Source: Lachnospiraceae bacterium (GTDB taxonomy: Bacteria; Bacillota; Clostridia; Lachnospirales; Lachnospiraceae). Taken from it: a stretch of DNA of 64,000 nt. The number at the start of each line of letters is the position of its first letter. The first letter of the stretch is position 1. A program made the translations under genes and the position numbers. The stretch covers positions 62,001 through 126,000 of the forward strand of contig CAJTEW010000006.1 of NCBI GenBank assembly GCA_910575605.1. Direction: 5' to 3'. Of the stretch, positions 52,989 through 61,406 are shown one piece after another. The notes under the pieces were generated by a model. That model was not told the origin of the DNA. It ran no database searches and was given only the letters and a program-made list of their open reading frames with translations.

Positions 52989-53865
52989 AATAAGAGATAT
53001 ACTGAAATCGAAGGAACCACATATTTCTTTTGAGATATTTCCTCCGAAAACAGATGCAGGTTATGAAAGCGTTCTGTCCGCGGCAGAGAAGATTGCAGCA
53101 TTAAAACCGTCATATATTAGTGTAACCTATGGCGCGGGCGGAGGTACCAGCAGAAATACAGTGAAGATTGCTTCCCACATTAAAGATTTGGGAGTGACAA
53201 GCCTTGCACATTTGACCTGTGTTTCATCCACAAAAGAGGAGGTACATAAGGTAATTAACGAGCTTAAGAGCAGGGAGATTGATAATATTCTTGCTCTTAG
53301 GGGTGATAAGCCGAAGGATATGGCTTTTCCGCTTCCGGGACAGTACAGGTATGCGTGCGAATTAATTGAGGATATCAAGTCGCAGGGGGATTTCTGTATC
53401 GGCGCGGCATGTTATCCTGAGGGACATGTGGAGACGGAGCATAAAAAGGATGATATTAGAAATCTGAAAAATAAAGTGGACTGTGGAGTGGATTTCCTCA
53501 CCACACAGATGTTTTTTGATAATAATATCCTCTATAATTTCCTTTACAGAATCAGGGAAAAGGGAATTACCGTTCCAGTGCTTCCAGGTATTATGCCTAT
53601 TACCAATGCCAGACAGATGAAGCGTACCTTAGAACTTTCTGGTACGGTCCTTCCCCAGAGGTTTGTGGCTATATTAGATCGTTTCGGGGAAGAGCAGGAG
53701 GCAATGAAGCAGGCGGGAATTGCGTATGCAACCGACCAGATTATCGATTTGATTGCTAATGGAATCAACCATATTCATGTATATTCCATGAATAAGCCGG
53801 AGGTGGCGGAAGCAATTATGAGAAATCTTTCAGATATTGTGAAGATCGAAACAGGATTAGAATAA
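52978..53865 (+). CDS. metF: Methylenetetrahydrofolate reductase
   Basis: A 295-residue flavoprotein reducing 5,10-methylene-THF to 5-methyl-THF. FEIFPPKTDAGYESVL, SVTYGAGGGTSRNT, NILALRGDKP and DFLTTQMFFDN are the family motifs. ATG 52978 gives MICKIRDILKSKEPHISFEIFPPK, the normal start; longer frames run back into glgA. The start overlaps the last 11 nt of glgA and has only a weak RBS, so it probably depends on coupling. Supplies the methyl donor for metH downstream. Confidence 0.94.
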   Translation: MICKIRDILKSKEPHISFEIFPPKTDAGYESVLSAAEKIAALKPSYISVTYGAGGGTSRNTVKIASHIKDLGVTSLAHLTCVSSTKEEVHKVINELKSREIDNILALRGDKPKDMAFPLPGQYRYACELIEDIKSQGDFCIGAACYPEGHVETEHKKDDIRNLKNKVDCGVDFLTTQMFFDNNILYNFLYRIREKGITVPVLPGIMPITNARQMKRTLELSGTVLPQRFVAILDRFGEEQEAMKQAGIAYATDQIIDLIANGINHIHVYSMNKPEVAEAIMRNLSDIVKIETGLE

Positions 53866-53869
53866 AGAT

Positions 53870-54511
53870 ATGGACAGCAGAATAAAAGAGGCCGTTCGTT
53901 ATCTTGGATATGGAAGACATGCGGTAGATGAGAAGACGGGGGAGCTTGTCAGGGATTCTTTTAGAGAACTTGACGAAATTGCGAAAGGCCGGCTCATCTA
54001 TCGCATCTTTGAGTTGGAAGTACTGGATGACAGCAGGGTGAGTTTGGGAGAATTAGAGATTATAAGTAAAGTCTTGGCGAAGAACATGAGAGGATGTGAA
54101 CGTGCAGTCATGCTTGGCGCAACTCTTGGAATAGAAGTGGATATGCTGCTTAGGCGGTATTCCTTTACCGATATGTCAAAGGCTGTGGTGCTTCAGGCAT
54201 GTGCAGCTGCAGTACTGGAGGAATATGTGGATGGATGGCAGAGAGAATATGAGGAGGAGGCCGGCAGGGAGGGGTATTATTTCCGTCCGCGTTTCAGTCC
54301 TGGCTACGGGGATTTTGACATTTTCCACCAGAAGGATTTTATCAGGCTATTGGACAGTGCGAAAAAAATCGGACTTACAATGACAGACGGGTATATGCTT
54401 ACACCTGCTAAGTCAGTGACAGCGGTAATCGGAATGAGTAAGGAGAAGGTTCCCTGCCACAGAAAAGGTTGTGAGGAATGCAGGAAAACAGACTGTCTAT
54501 ACCGGCGGTAA
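53870..54511 (+). CDS. Free-standing MetH activation-domain protein
   Basis: A 213-residue protein with the vitamin B12-dependent methionine synthase activation fold. FRPRFSPGYGDFDIFHQKDFIRLLD contains the AdoMet-binding RxxPGYxD motif, and LTPAKSVTAVIGMSKEKV matches the domain end (TPxxSVSxxxG). The C-terminus adds a Cys-rich CHRKGCEECRKTDC tail, possibly a metal site. It probably reactivates oxidised cobalamin in the adjacent short MetH, which lacks this domain. 4 nt after metF, 44 nt before metH. Confidence 0.88.
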   Translation: MDSRIKEAVRYLGYGRHAVDEKTGELVRDSFRELDEIAKGRLIYRIFELEVLDDSRVSLGELEIISKVLAKNMRGCERAVMLGATLGIEVDMLLRRYSFTDMSKAVVLQACAAAVLEEYVDGWQREYEEEAGREGYYFRPRFSPGYGDFDIFHQKDFIRLLDSAKKIGLTMTDGYMLTPAKSVTAVIGMSKEKVPCHRKGCEECRKTDCLYRR

Positions 54512-54555
54512 GAGAACAATGAGGATAGCATAGGAATAAAGGAGCGTGCGCACAG

Positions 54556-56961
54556 ATGATATTAGAAAGACTTGGAAAAGAGCTGTTGTATTTTGACGGC
54601 GGTACCGGGACACTACTTCAGGAGAAGGGAATGAAGCCAGGGGAGCTGCCGGAGACATGGAACCTGACACACACAGAAGAGATGGTGGACATTCACAGAC
54701 AGTATTTTGAAGCAGGTAGTGATATTGTGCTTACCAATACCTTTGGGGCAAATGCGCTGAAATTTTATGATACAGAATATGAGCTTGAGGACATTGTGGC
54801 AGCAGCAGTCGTTAATGTAAAGGAAGGCGCGTGGATGGGCGTTCACGACGGGAGAGAGGTTTATGCAGGTCTTGATATAGGGCCTACAGGAAAGCTTCTA
54901 AAGCCGATGGGAGATTTGAGCTTTGAGGATGCTTATGAAGCTTTTAAAGAAGTGGTTCAGTACGGCGAGGAGGCGGGAGCTGATCTCATTCATATTGAGA
55001 CTATGAGCGATACCTATGAGGTAAAAGCGGCAGTTCTGGCAGCAAAGGAAAACACGAAGCTTCCTGTATTTGCTACTATGATTTTTGACGAGAAGGGCAA
55101 GCTTCTTACCGGAGGAGATATCCCGTCGGTGGTAGCGCTTTTAGAGGGACTCCGGGTGGATGCCCTTGGAATAAACTGCGGTATGGGACCAGACAGGATG
55201 CTTCCCATACTGGAGGAAATTCTAAAATATGCCACAGTGCCTGTTATTGTAAAACCCAATGCAGGCCTTCCGAAGCAGAAGGACGGAGAGGTCTATTATG
55301 ATGTGACACCGGCTGAGTTTGCAAAAACTATGCGTCAGATTGTAGAGATGGGGGCAAGCGCTGTGGGCGGGTGCTGCGGGACAACGCCCAGACATATCCG
55401 TGCGCTGATTAAGAAGACGGAAAAGCTTCGGGACTTTTCTGGAAGAGAAAAAAAGGTGCCGAATAACAGAACGATTGTATCTTCTTACGGAAGGGCAGTG
55501 ATTTTAGGGGAGGAGCCCCGCATTATCGGAGAGCGTATCAATCCTACAGGAAAGAAAAAATTTAAAGAAGCTTTGAAAGAGCATGATATTGATTATATTC
55601 TGCGGGAAGGTATTTCCCAGCAGGATGCGGGAGCACATATTCTGGATGTGAATGTGGGACTTCCAGATATTGACGAGCCAGCGTTCATGAAGGAGGTTAT
55701 TACAGAGCTTCAGAGCGTGACAAGCCTTCCTCTCCAGATTGATACCGTAGATGTACGGGCTCTTGAAACCGCCATGAGAATTTATAATGGGAAGCCTATG
55801 GTAAATTCAGTTAATGGAAAACAGGAATCTATGGACGCCGTTTTTCCGCTGATTCAGAAGTACGGTGGTGTAGTTGTGGGGCTTACTCTTGATGAAAACG
55901 GAATTCCTGATACGCCAAAAGGACGTGCAGATATTGCGGGAAAGATAATTAAGGAAGCAGAAGGATACGGAATTCATAAGAAGGATATTGTGATTGATGT
56001 TCTGGCCATGACCATAAGCTCAGAGCCGGAGGGTGCAAAGACTACGCTTGAGGCGCTAAAGCTTGTAAGAGAACGGTATGGCGTATGTACAGTGTTGGGA
56101 GTTTCCAACATTTCCTTTGGCCTTCCCTGCCGTCCGGCTGTGAATTCCAATTTCTATACAATGGCCATGTATGCAGGCTTAAGTGCCGGGATTATAAATC
56201 CTTTGTCGGAGGATATGATGCGCTCGTACTATTCCTTTTGTGCTCTGATGAAATATGATGAAAATTGTGAGTGCTATATTAGGCAGTACGCAGGAAAGGG
56301 GAATGCAGTTTTCCCTGCAAAGGGTACAAGGCTGACGCTTAAGGAGGCTATTGAGAAAGGACTTAAGGAAGAGGCTTACCATATGTCAAAGGCTCTTCTT
56401 GCAGATAGGAAGCCTCTTGAGATTATTAATGAGGAGATGATACCCGCTCTTGATACCGTTGGCAAAGGTTTTGAGAAAGGAATCGTTTTTCTCCCTCAGC
56501 TTCTTATGAGCGCGGACGCCGCTAAGACTGCATTTGCTGTTTTGAAGGATGCTCTTAAGGAAGCAGGGGATGTGGAGCAGAAAAAGGAAAAAATTGTTCT
56601 TGCGACGGTAAAAGGCGATATACATGATATTGGAAAAAATATTGTGAAGGTGCTGCTTGAGAATTATAGTTTTGATGTTATTGATCTAGGAAAAGATGTC
56701 CCGCCGGAGACAGTTGCAGAGGCGGTTGTACGTGAGGATGTTAAACTGGTAGGTTTAAGTGCATTGATGACAACGACTGTGGTAAGTATGGAAGAAACTA
56801 TTAAGCAGTTAAGAAAGAAAAAGCCAGACTGTAAGGTTATGGTCGGCGGGGCAGTGCTGAACCAGGAGTATGCAGATAGGATAGGGGCCGATTTCTATGG
56901 GAAGGATGCAATGCAGTCAGTATATTATGCACAGAAATGTTTCGGCGGGCAGGAAACGTAG
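54556..56961 (+). CDS. metH: Cobalamin-dependent methionine synthase, lacking activation domain
   Basis: An 801-residue MetH. The homocysteine domain is FDGGTGTLLQEKGM to GGCCGTTPRHI (Cys zinc ligands, with GINCGMGP); the methyl-THF domain has IIGERINPTGKKKFKEAL and LDVNVGLPDIDE; the cobalamin domain near residues 600-800 has KGDIHDIGKNIV (DxHxxG, His binds cobalt). It stops at about 800 residues where E. coli MetH (1227) continues into an activation domain; that domain is encoded separately upstream. Transfers methyl from methyl-THF to homocysteine. Confidence 0.95.
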   Translation: MILERLGKELLYFDGGTGTLLQEKGMKPGELPETWNLTHTEEMVDIHRQYFEAGSDIVLTNTFGANALKFYDTEYELEDIVAAAVVNVKEGAWMGVHDGREVYAGLDIGPTGKLLKPMGDLSFEDAYEAFKEVVQYGEEAGADLIHIETMSDTYEVKAAVLAAKENTKLPVFATMIFDEKGKLLTGGDIPSVVALLEGLRVDALGINCGMGPDRMLPILEEILKYATVPVIVKPNAGLPKQKDGEVYYDVTPAEFAKTMRQIVEMGASAVGGCCGTTPRHIRALIKKTEKLRDFSGREKKVPNNRTIVSSYGRAVILGEEPRIIGERINPTGKKKFKEALKEHDIDYILREGISQQDAGAHILDVNVGLPDIDEPAFMKEVITELQSVTSLPLQIDTVDVRALETAMRIYNGKPMVNSVNGKQESMDAVFPLIQKYGGVVVGLTLDENGIPDTPKGRADIAGKIIKEAEGYGIHKKDIVIDVLAMTISSEPEGAKTTLEALKLVRERYGVCTVLGVSNISFGLPCRPAVNSNFYTMAMYAGLSAGIINPLSEDMMRSYYSFCALMKYDENCECYIRQYAGKGNAVFPAKGTRLTLKEAIEKGLKEEAYHMSKALLADRKPLEIINEEMIPALDTVGKGFEKGIVFLPQLLMSADAAKTAFAVLKDALKEAGDVEQKKEKIVLATVKGDIHDIGKNIVKVLLENYSFDVIDLGKDVPPETVAEAVVREDVKLVGLSALMTTTVVSMEETIKQLRKKKPDCKVMVGGAVLNQEYADRIGADFYGKDAMQSVYYAQKCFGGQET

Positions 56962-57007
56962 ATAAACCAGACAGCTATACATAAACCAGAAAAGGAGAAT
57001 CAGAAGA

Positions 57008-58015
57008 ATGGCACTAGTAATACCGAAAAATTACGACCCTCATCTTACGGTGCGGGAGACGCAGGAAGCAATCAAATATATACGGGATACTTTTCAGAAG
57101 GAGTTTGGAAAAGAAATGAATCTGGAAAGGATTTCAGCTCCTTTGTTTGTAGAAAAGAGCAGTGGATTAAATGATAACTTAAACGGCGTGGAACGCCCGG
57201 TTCAGTTTGATATGGCAGCCCTGAAAGGAGAAACTATAGAGGTAGTACATTCTCTTGCAAAGTGGAAGCGTATGGCGCTTCACGACTATAAGTTTAGGCC
57301 GGGCCAGGGACTTTATACAAATATGAATGCGATTCGGCGGGATGAGGAGCTTGATAATCTCCATTCCTGCTATGTGGATCAATGGGACTGGGAAAAGGTT
57401 ATTACAAGGGAGGAGCGCACGGTACAAAAGCTTGAGGAGACTGTACAGACTATTTTTAAGATTATTAAGCATATGCAGCATGAAGTATGGTACAGGTATC
57501 CTAATGCAGTAAAGCATCTTCCGAAGGAGATTGTGTTCCTTACCTCTCAAGAGCTGGAGGACCGTTATCCAGACAAGACCCCGAAGGAACGGGAAAACCT
57601 GATTACAAAGGAACACGGCTGTGTATTTTTAATGCAGATCGGCGATAAGCTGAAAAGCGGACTGCCACATGATGGCCGGGCGCCGGATTATGATGACTGG
57701 AAATTAAACGGCGATATTTTATTCTGGCATGATATCTTAGGCTGTGCTCTTGAGATTTCTAGTATGGGAATCCGTGTGGATGAAAAATCACTTATGGAGC
57801 AGCTTAAAAAGGCAGGCTGTGAGGACAGAATAGAGCTTCCTTATCACAAAATGCTTTTAGCAGGAGAGCTCCCTCTTACTATCGGTGGTGGTATCGGCCA
57901 GTCAAGGCTCTGTATGCTGCTTCTTGATCGTGCTCATGTGGGCGAGGTGCAGGCCAGCATCTGGCCGAAGGAAATGCGGGAAGCCTGCAGACAGAATGAT
58001 ATTTTCTTATTGTAA
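57008..58015 (+). CDS. asnA: Aspartate--ammonia ligase
   Basis: A 335-residue AsnA, the ammonia-dependent asparagine synthetase related to class II tRNA synthetases. It has [51 protein letters not shown], and the C-terminal [17 protein letters not shown]. Makes asparagine from aspartate, ammonia and ATP. RBS AAAGGAG before ATG 57008; 46 nt after metH. Confidence 0.97.
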   Translation: MALVIPKNYDPHLTVRETQEAIKYIRDTFQKEFGKEMNLERISAPLFVEKSSGLNDNLNGVERPVQFDMAALKGETIEVVHSLAKWKRMALHDYKFRPGQGLYTNMNAIRRDEELDNLHSCYVDQWDWEKVITREERTVQKLEETVQTIFKIIKHMQHEVWYRYPNAVKHLPKEIVFLTSQELEDRYPDKTPKERENLITKEHGCVFLMQIGDKLKSGLPHDGRAPDYDDWKLNGDILFWHDILGCALEISSMGIRVDEKSLMEQLKKAGCEDRIELPYHKMLLAGELPLTIGGGIGQSRLCMLLLDRAHVGEVQASIWPKEMREACRQNDIFLL

Positions 58016-58051
58016 ATACAAATACTCCCGATTTTCCAGGAGTATTTGTAT
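58016..58051. terminator. Hairpin between asnA and the MATE gene
   Basis: A perfect 13-bp stem, ATACAAATACTCC (58016-58028) with GGAGTATTTGTAT (58039-58051), with a 10-nt loop, between convergent genes. Flanking T-runs are short. Confidence 0.75.
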
Positions 58052-58094
58052 ATAGGAGATATAGGTTGAGCTTATGCTTGAGTTTCTTTTGACA

Positions 58095-59429
58095 TCAGGC
58101 ATCAAAACGCTTCCGTTTCTTTAAATGCAGGTACACATTTATGCAGATAACGGCAGACAAAAGAGAGCCTAAGGGCGAGGCCAGGCCCATAGGAAACAGC
58201 GTGTCCGGATAAAATCTGGAGGCTAGATAAGCGCCGGGTACTCTTACAAGGATGATGGAAGCGATATTGTGCAAAAAAGAGATAACCGAGTATCCATAAG
58301 CGGTAAAGAAGCCGCTGAAGCTAAAGGAGACCGCCGCAAAAATACAATCTGCCACATAAGACCTTAGGTACTGGCTTCCGTACATAACAACAATGCTTTC
58401 ATCCGTAAATAATGACAAAACCGGTTCTGAAATAAACTGACAGATAACCGTAAAGAGCATACCAAAGCAAAGAGCGATAAAACAGCCATACTTAAGAGTC
58501 CTGGCCGCTCTCTTAGGCTGCCTTGTTCCGATACACTGGGCACATATGGCAGAAATGGAGGACAGCATACTGGACGGGACCAGAAACAAAAAGCCGATAA
58601 TTTTTTCTACAACGCCAACAGAGGCAGCAATATGGACCCCTCTGGAATTTGCGATAACCGTAATTATAATAAAGGATATCTGAATCAGCCCATCCTGTAT
58701 GCAGATAGGAAAACCGATTTTAAGAATACTCACTATGGTTGGTTTATGTAAATGGAAATGCTCCTTTTTTACGATTATAAGCTTTTTTCTGATAATTGCT
58801 ATGAAAGCTGCTCCTACACTGATTACCTGTGATAATACAGTCCCAAGGGCCGCTCCGGCAGCATGCATATCAAAGTAACCGATAAACAGATAATCCAGGG
58901 TTATATTAAAAAAACAGGCAAAGGCAACAAAAATCATAGGACTTTTTGAATCTCCTAGTCCGCGGAAAATCGAACTTATTACATTGTAAGCAGTAATAAA
59001 AGGAATTCCCATAAAACAGATGGCCAGATATAGTTTTGTTTCCTGAACCGCTTCTTTAGGTGTAAGCATAACAGCTATGATAGGATTTATACATAATAGC
59101 AGTATTACCGTAAGAAGTAAGGAAACAGAAAGAAACAGGAGGACTGTATTTCCAATTACAGTTCTTTTTTCATTTTCCTTCTTTTCCCCCACATATCGTC
59201 CGATCATGACGGTAGTTCCCATTGCCAGGCCCACAATCATGACTGTAAGCATATGCATTACCTGGCTTCCGATGGATACGCCTGAAAGAGAAGCAGCCTC
59301 GTTATACTGCCCTACAATAAATAAATCAGCCATGCCATAAAATGTTTGTAAAAAATTAGAAATAAAAAATGGGAATGAAAAAATAATAATATTTTTTAAA
59401 GCACTTCCCTGTGTTAAATCTCTCTCCAT
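58095..59429 (-). CDS. MATE family multidrug/cation efflux transporter
   Basis: A 444-residue protein with twelve hydrophobic segments arranged as two halves, each beginning with a MATE-like sequence (SFPFFISNFLQTFYGMADLFIVGQYN; IGFPICIQDGLIQISFIIITVIANSRG). Exports drugs or metabolites using a Na+ or H+ gradient; substrate unknown. The start is ATG at 59429, preceded on the reverse strand by AGGAGAGG; the longer frame adds 22 non-family residues. Reverse-strand single gene with inverted repeats upstream that could be operators. Confidence 0.92.
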   Translation of the reverse strand: MERDLTQGSALKNIIIFSFPFFISNFLQTFYGMADLFIVGQYNEAASLSGVSIGSQVMHMLTVMIVGLAMGTTVMIGRYVGEKKENEKRTVIGNTVLLFLSVSLLLTVILLLCINPIIAVMLTPKEAVQETKLYLAICFMGIPFITAYNVISSIFRGLGDSKSPMIFVAFACFFNITLDYLFIGYFDMHAAGAALGTVLSQVISVGAAFIAIIRKKLIIVKKEHFHLHKPTIVSILKIGFPICIQDGLIQISFIIITVIANSRGVHIAASVGVVEKIIGFLFLVPSSMLSSISAICAQCIGTRQPKRAARTLKYGCFIALCFGMLFTVICQFISEPVLSLFTDESIVVMYGSQYLRSYVADCIFAAVSFSFSGFFTAYGYSVISFLHNIASIILVRVPGAYLASRFYPDTLFPMGLASPLGSLLSAVICINVYLHLKKRKRFDA

Positions 59430-59464
59430 GATGAACCTCTCCTTTCGCTTTGCAATTATAGTTG

Positions 59465-59490
59465 AAAAAGTGTTGTTACAAGCACTTTTT
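59465..59490. promoter_or_regulatory. Inverted repeat upstream of the MATE gene
   Basis: AAAAAGTG (59465-59472) and CACTTTTT (59483-59490) with a 10-nt spacer overlap the expected -35 region of the reverse promoter. A related TACTTT-GAA-AAAGTA lies at 59531-59545. Confidence 0.45.
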
Positions 59491-59672
59491 TTCATGCATG
59501 AGCGGCTTTTGTAAAATTTTTAAGCTCTGCTACTTTGAAAAAGTAATGTATTTTATTTAAATCCATTTTATCATAAGCTCCGTTTCTTTTGGTTTTGAAT
59601 TAGGGCTGCCACAAGTACAAATTTATTATACACTAAAATGCTTTAATAATAGTCTAATGAATTCAAATTATC

Positions 59673-59701
59673 TTGTAAAGTGAAAAAAAATAAAGTAAAA
59701 T
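59673..59701 (+). promoter_or_regulatory. Hydrogenase promoter
   Basis: TTGTAA (59673-59678), 17-bp A-rich spacer, TAAAAT (59696-59701). Confidence 0.6.
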
Positions 59702-59738
59702 AAACTACGTGAAGAAAATAACAGGAGGAATTTATGTT

Positions 59739-61247
59739 ATGATACGTGGACTTGATACAACAGTTAGAAGAATACGCAGGAAAGTGTTTGAGGAGGTTGC
59801 GAGGCTTGGCTTTAAAGCGAATGCCGAGACGCTGCACAATGATATGGAGGAAATTCCGTACAGAATGGTGAATGATGAGACAAAGTACCGGGACAGTGTA
59901 TATCGCGCCCGTTCCATCGTGAGGGAACGTTTGCGTCTGGCTATGGGTCTGTCGCTTAGGCCTGAGGACAAGCCGGTGCATCTGACAGCGGGCGTGGAGG
60001 CCAGCAATATTTCTGATAAATATTATGAGCCGCCGCTTATGCAGGTCATTCCTTCCGCATGTATGGCGTGTGAGGAGAAGGGCTATGAAGTCAGCAATAT
60101 GTGCAAGGGTTGTCTTGCACACCCTTGTATGGAGGTATGTCCAAAGGATGCAATCTCTATGGTAAACGGAAAGTCCTATATTGATCAGGAGAAATGTATC
60201 AAATGCGGCAAGTGTAAATCGGCATGTCCTTACGATGCGATTTCTAAGAAGGAGCGTCCCTGCCAGCATGCATGCGGTGTAGGCGCTATTGAATCTGACG
60301 CTCAGGGACGGGCAAAGATTAATAATAGTAAATGTGTGTCCTGCGGCATGTGCATGGTAAACTGTCCGTTTGGCGCCATTTCCGATAAATCTCAGATCTT
60401 TCAGCTTGCCCGTGCGCTGGCCGAGGGAGATGAGATTGTAGCAGAGATTGCACCGGCATATGCCGGTCAGTTTGGAGATAACATTACCCCGAGAAATTTA
60501 AAAGCCGCTCTTCAGGAACTGGGCTTTTCTGAATTTTACGAGGTTGCATTAGGAGCAGATATAGGTGCGGTGGCAGAGGCACATCATTATGTAAATAAAG
60601 TAACGACGGGTGAGCTTCCGTTTCTTTTGACCTCCTGCTGTCCGTCCTGGGCGATGCTGGCAAAGATTTATTTCCCAGATCTGGTAGATCAGGTATCACA
60701 GGAGCTGACTCCGATGGTTGCGACTGCCCGTACAATTAAGAAAGAACACCCAAATGCAAAAGTTGTATTTATCGGACCGTGTGCAGCCAAGAAACTGGAA
60801 GCAATGAGGAGAACCGTAAGAAGTGATGTAGATTTTGTAATTACCTTTGAAGAGCTTCAGGCTATGTTTGATGCAAAAGATATTGACCTTACAAAATACG
60901 AGGCGGAATCCTCCTTCCATAATGCAACAGGAGCGGGGCGCGGCTATGCGGTTGCAGGGGGCGTTGCAGAAGCGATTGAGAAGTGTATCAGAGAGTATTA
61001 TCCGGGTACAGAGGTAAATATTGAGCATGCGGAAGGCCTTGCTGAGTGTAAGAAGGTGCTTGCTCTTGCAAAGGCTGGAAAGATGAACGGCTGTCTAATA
61101 GAAGGAATGGGTTGTCCGGGAGGCTGTGTTGCAGGGGCCGGGACGAATATTCCTGTGGCGAAGGCGCAGAAGAAGATTAAAGACTTTGTGAAGGCGTCGA
61201 CAAACCCGATTCCGCCAAAAGAGCTGGAGGAGATTGAACTGAAATAA
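59739..61247 (+). CDS. Monomeric [FeFe]-hydrogenase, group B-like
   Basis: A 502-residue iron-only hydrogenase. The N-terminal part has ferredoxin-type clusters: CMACEEKGY...CKGCLAHPCMEVCP, CIKCGKCKSACP and CVSCGMCMVNCP. The H-cluster motifs are LTSCCPSWAML (L1), FIGPCAAKKLEA (L2) and EGMGCPGGCVAGAG (L3). L1 has Ser rather than Gly after TSCCP and L2 has GPC rather than MPC, as in group B enzymes. Reversibly couples protons, electrons from ferredoxin, and H2. No maturation genes (hydEFG) are in the window. I chose ATG 59739, 10 nt after AGGAGG; a two-codon ATG-TTA-TGA overlaps it. Confidence 0.93.
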   Translation: MIRGLDTTVRRIRRKVFEEVARLGFKANAETLHNDMEEIPYRMVNDETKYRDSVYRARSIVRERLRLAMGLSLRPEDKPVHLTAGVEASNISDKYYEPPLMQVIPSACMACEEKGYEVSNMCKGCLAHPCMEVCPKDAISMVNGKSYIDQEKCIKCGKCKSACPYDAISKKERPCQHACGVGAIESDAQGRAKINNSKCVSCGMCMVNCPFGAISDKSQIFQLARALAEGDEIVAEIAPAYAGQFGDNITPRNLKAALQELGFSEFYEVALGADIGAVAEAHHYVNKVTTGELPFLLTSCCPSWAMLAKIYFPDLVDQVSQELTPMVATARTIKKEHPNAKVVFIGPCAAKKLEAMRRTVRSDVDFVITFEELQAMFDAKDIDLTKYEAESSFHNATGAGRGYAVAGGVAEAIEKCIREYYPGTEVNIEHAEGLAECKKVLALAKAGKMNGCLIEGMGCPGGCVAGAGTNIPVAKAQKKIKDFVKASTNPIPPKELEEIELK

Positions 61248-61278
61248 AAAGCCAGATATATGAAAAGAGAGACATGAT

Positions 61279-61310
61279 CCCGCCGTTGACAAACGGCGGG
61301 GTTGTTATTA
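61279..61310 (+). terminator. Terminator after the hydrogenase gene
   Basis: CCCGCCGTT (61279-61287) pairs perfectly with AACGGCGGG (61292-61300), GACA tetraloop, then GTTGTTATT. Confidence 0.75.
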
Positions 61311-61406
61311 TAATTAGAAAATAGTTGTAGATTTTAAGGCTTTTAAGGATATTGTCTGTTCTATTTACAGCAGCTATTTAAGGCCCTATTATATGAGGAG
61401 GAAATC

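Larger units (their letters stand above)
59430..59738. other. Intergenic region between divergent MATE and hydrogenase genes
   Basis: A 309-bp A+T-rich stretch without a gene. It holds a reverse TATAAT (59460-59455) for the MATE gene, inverted repeats at 59465-59490 and 59531-59545, and a forward promoter at 59673-59701 for the hydrogenase. I see nothing else in 59546-59672. Confidence 0.7.

Noticed and set aside
54512-54555. SAM or cobalamin riboswitch before metH
   Set aside because: The gap is 44 nt and holds only an RBS; the preceding gaps in the metF cluster are even shorter.
61248-61406. T-box riboswitch before alaS
   Set aside because: I looked for the conserved T-box antiterminator sequence and a matching terminator; only the hydrogenase terminator is present.
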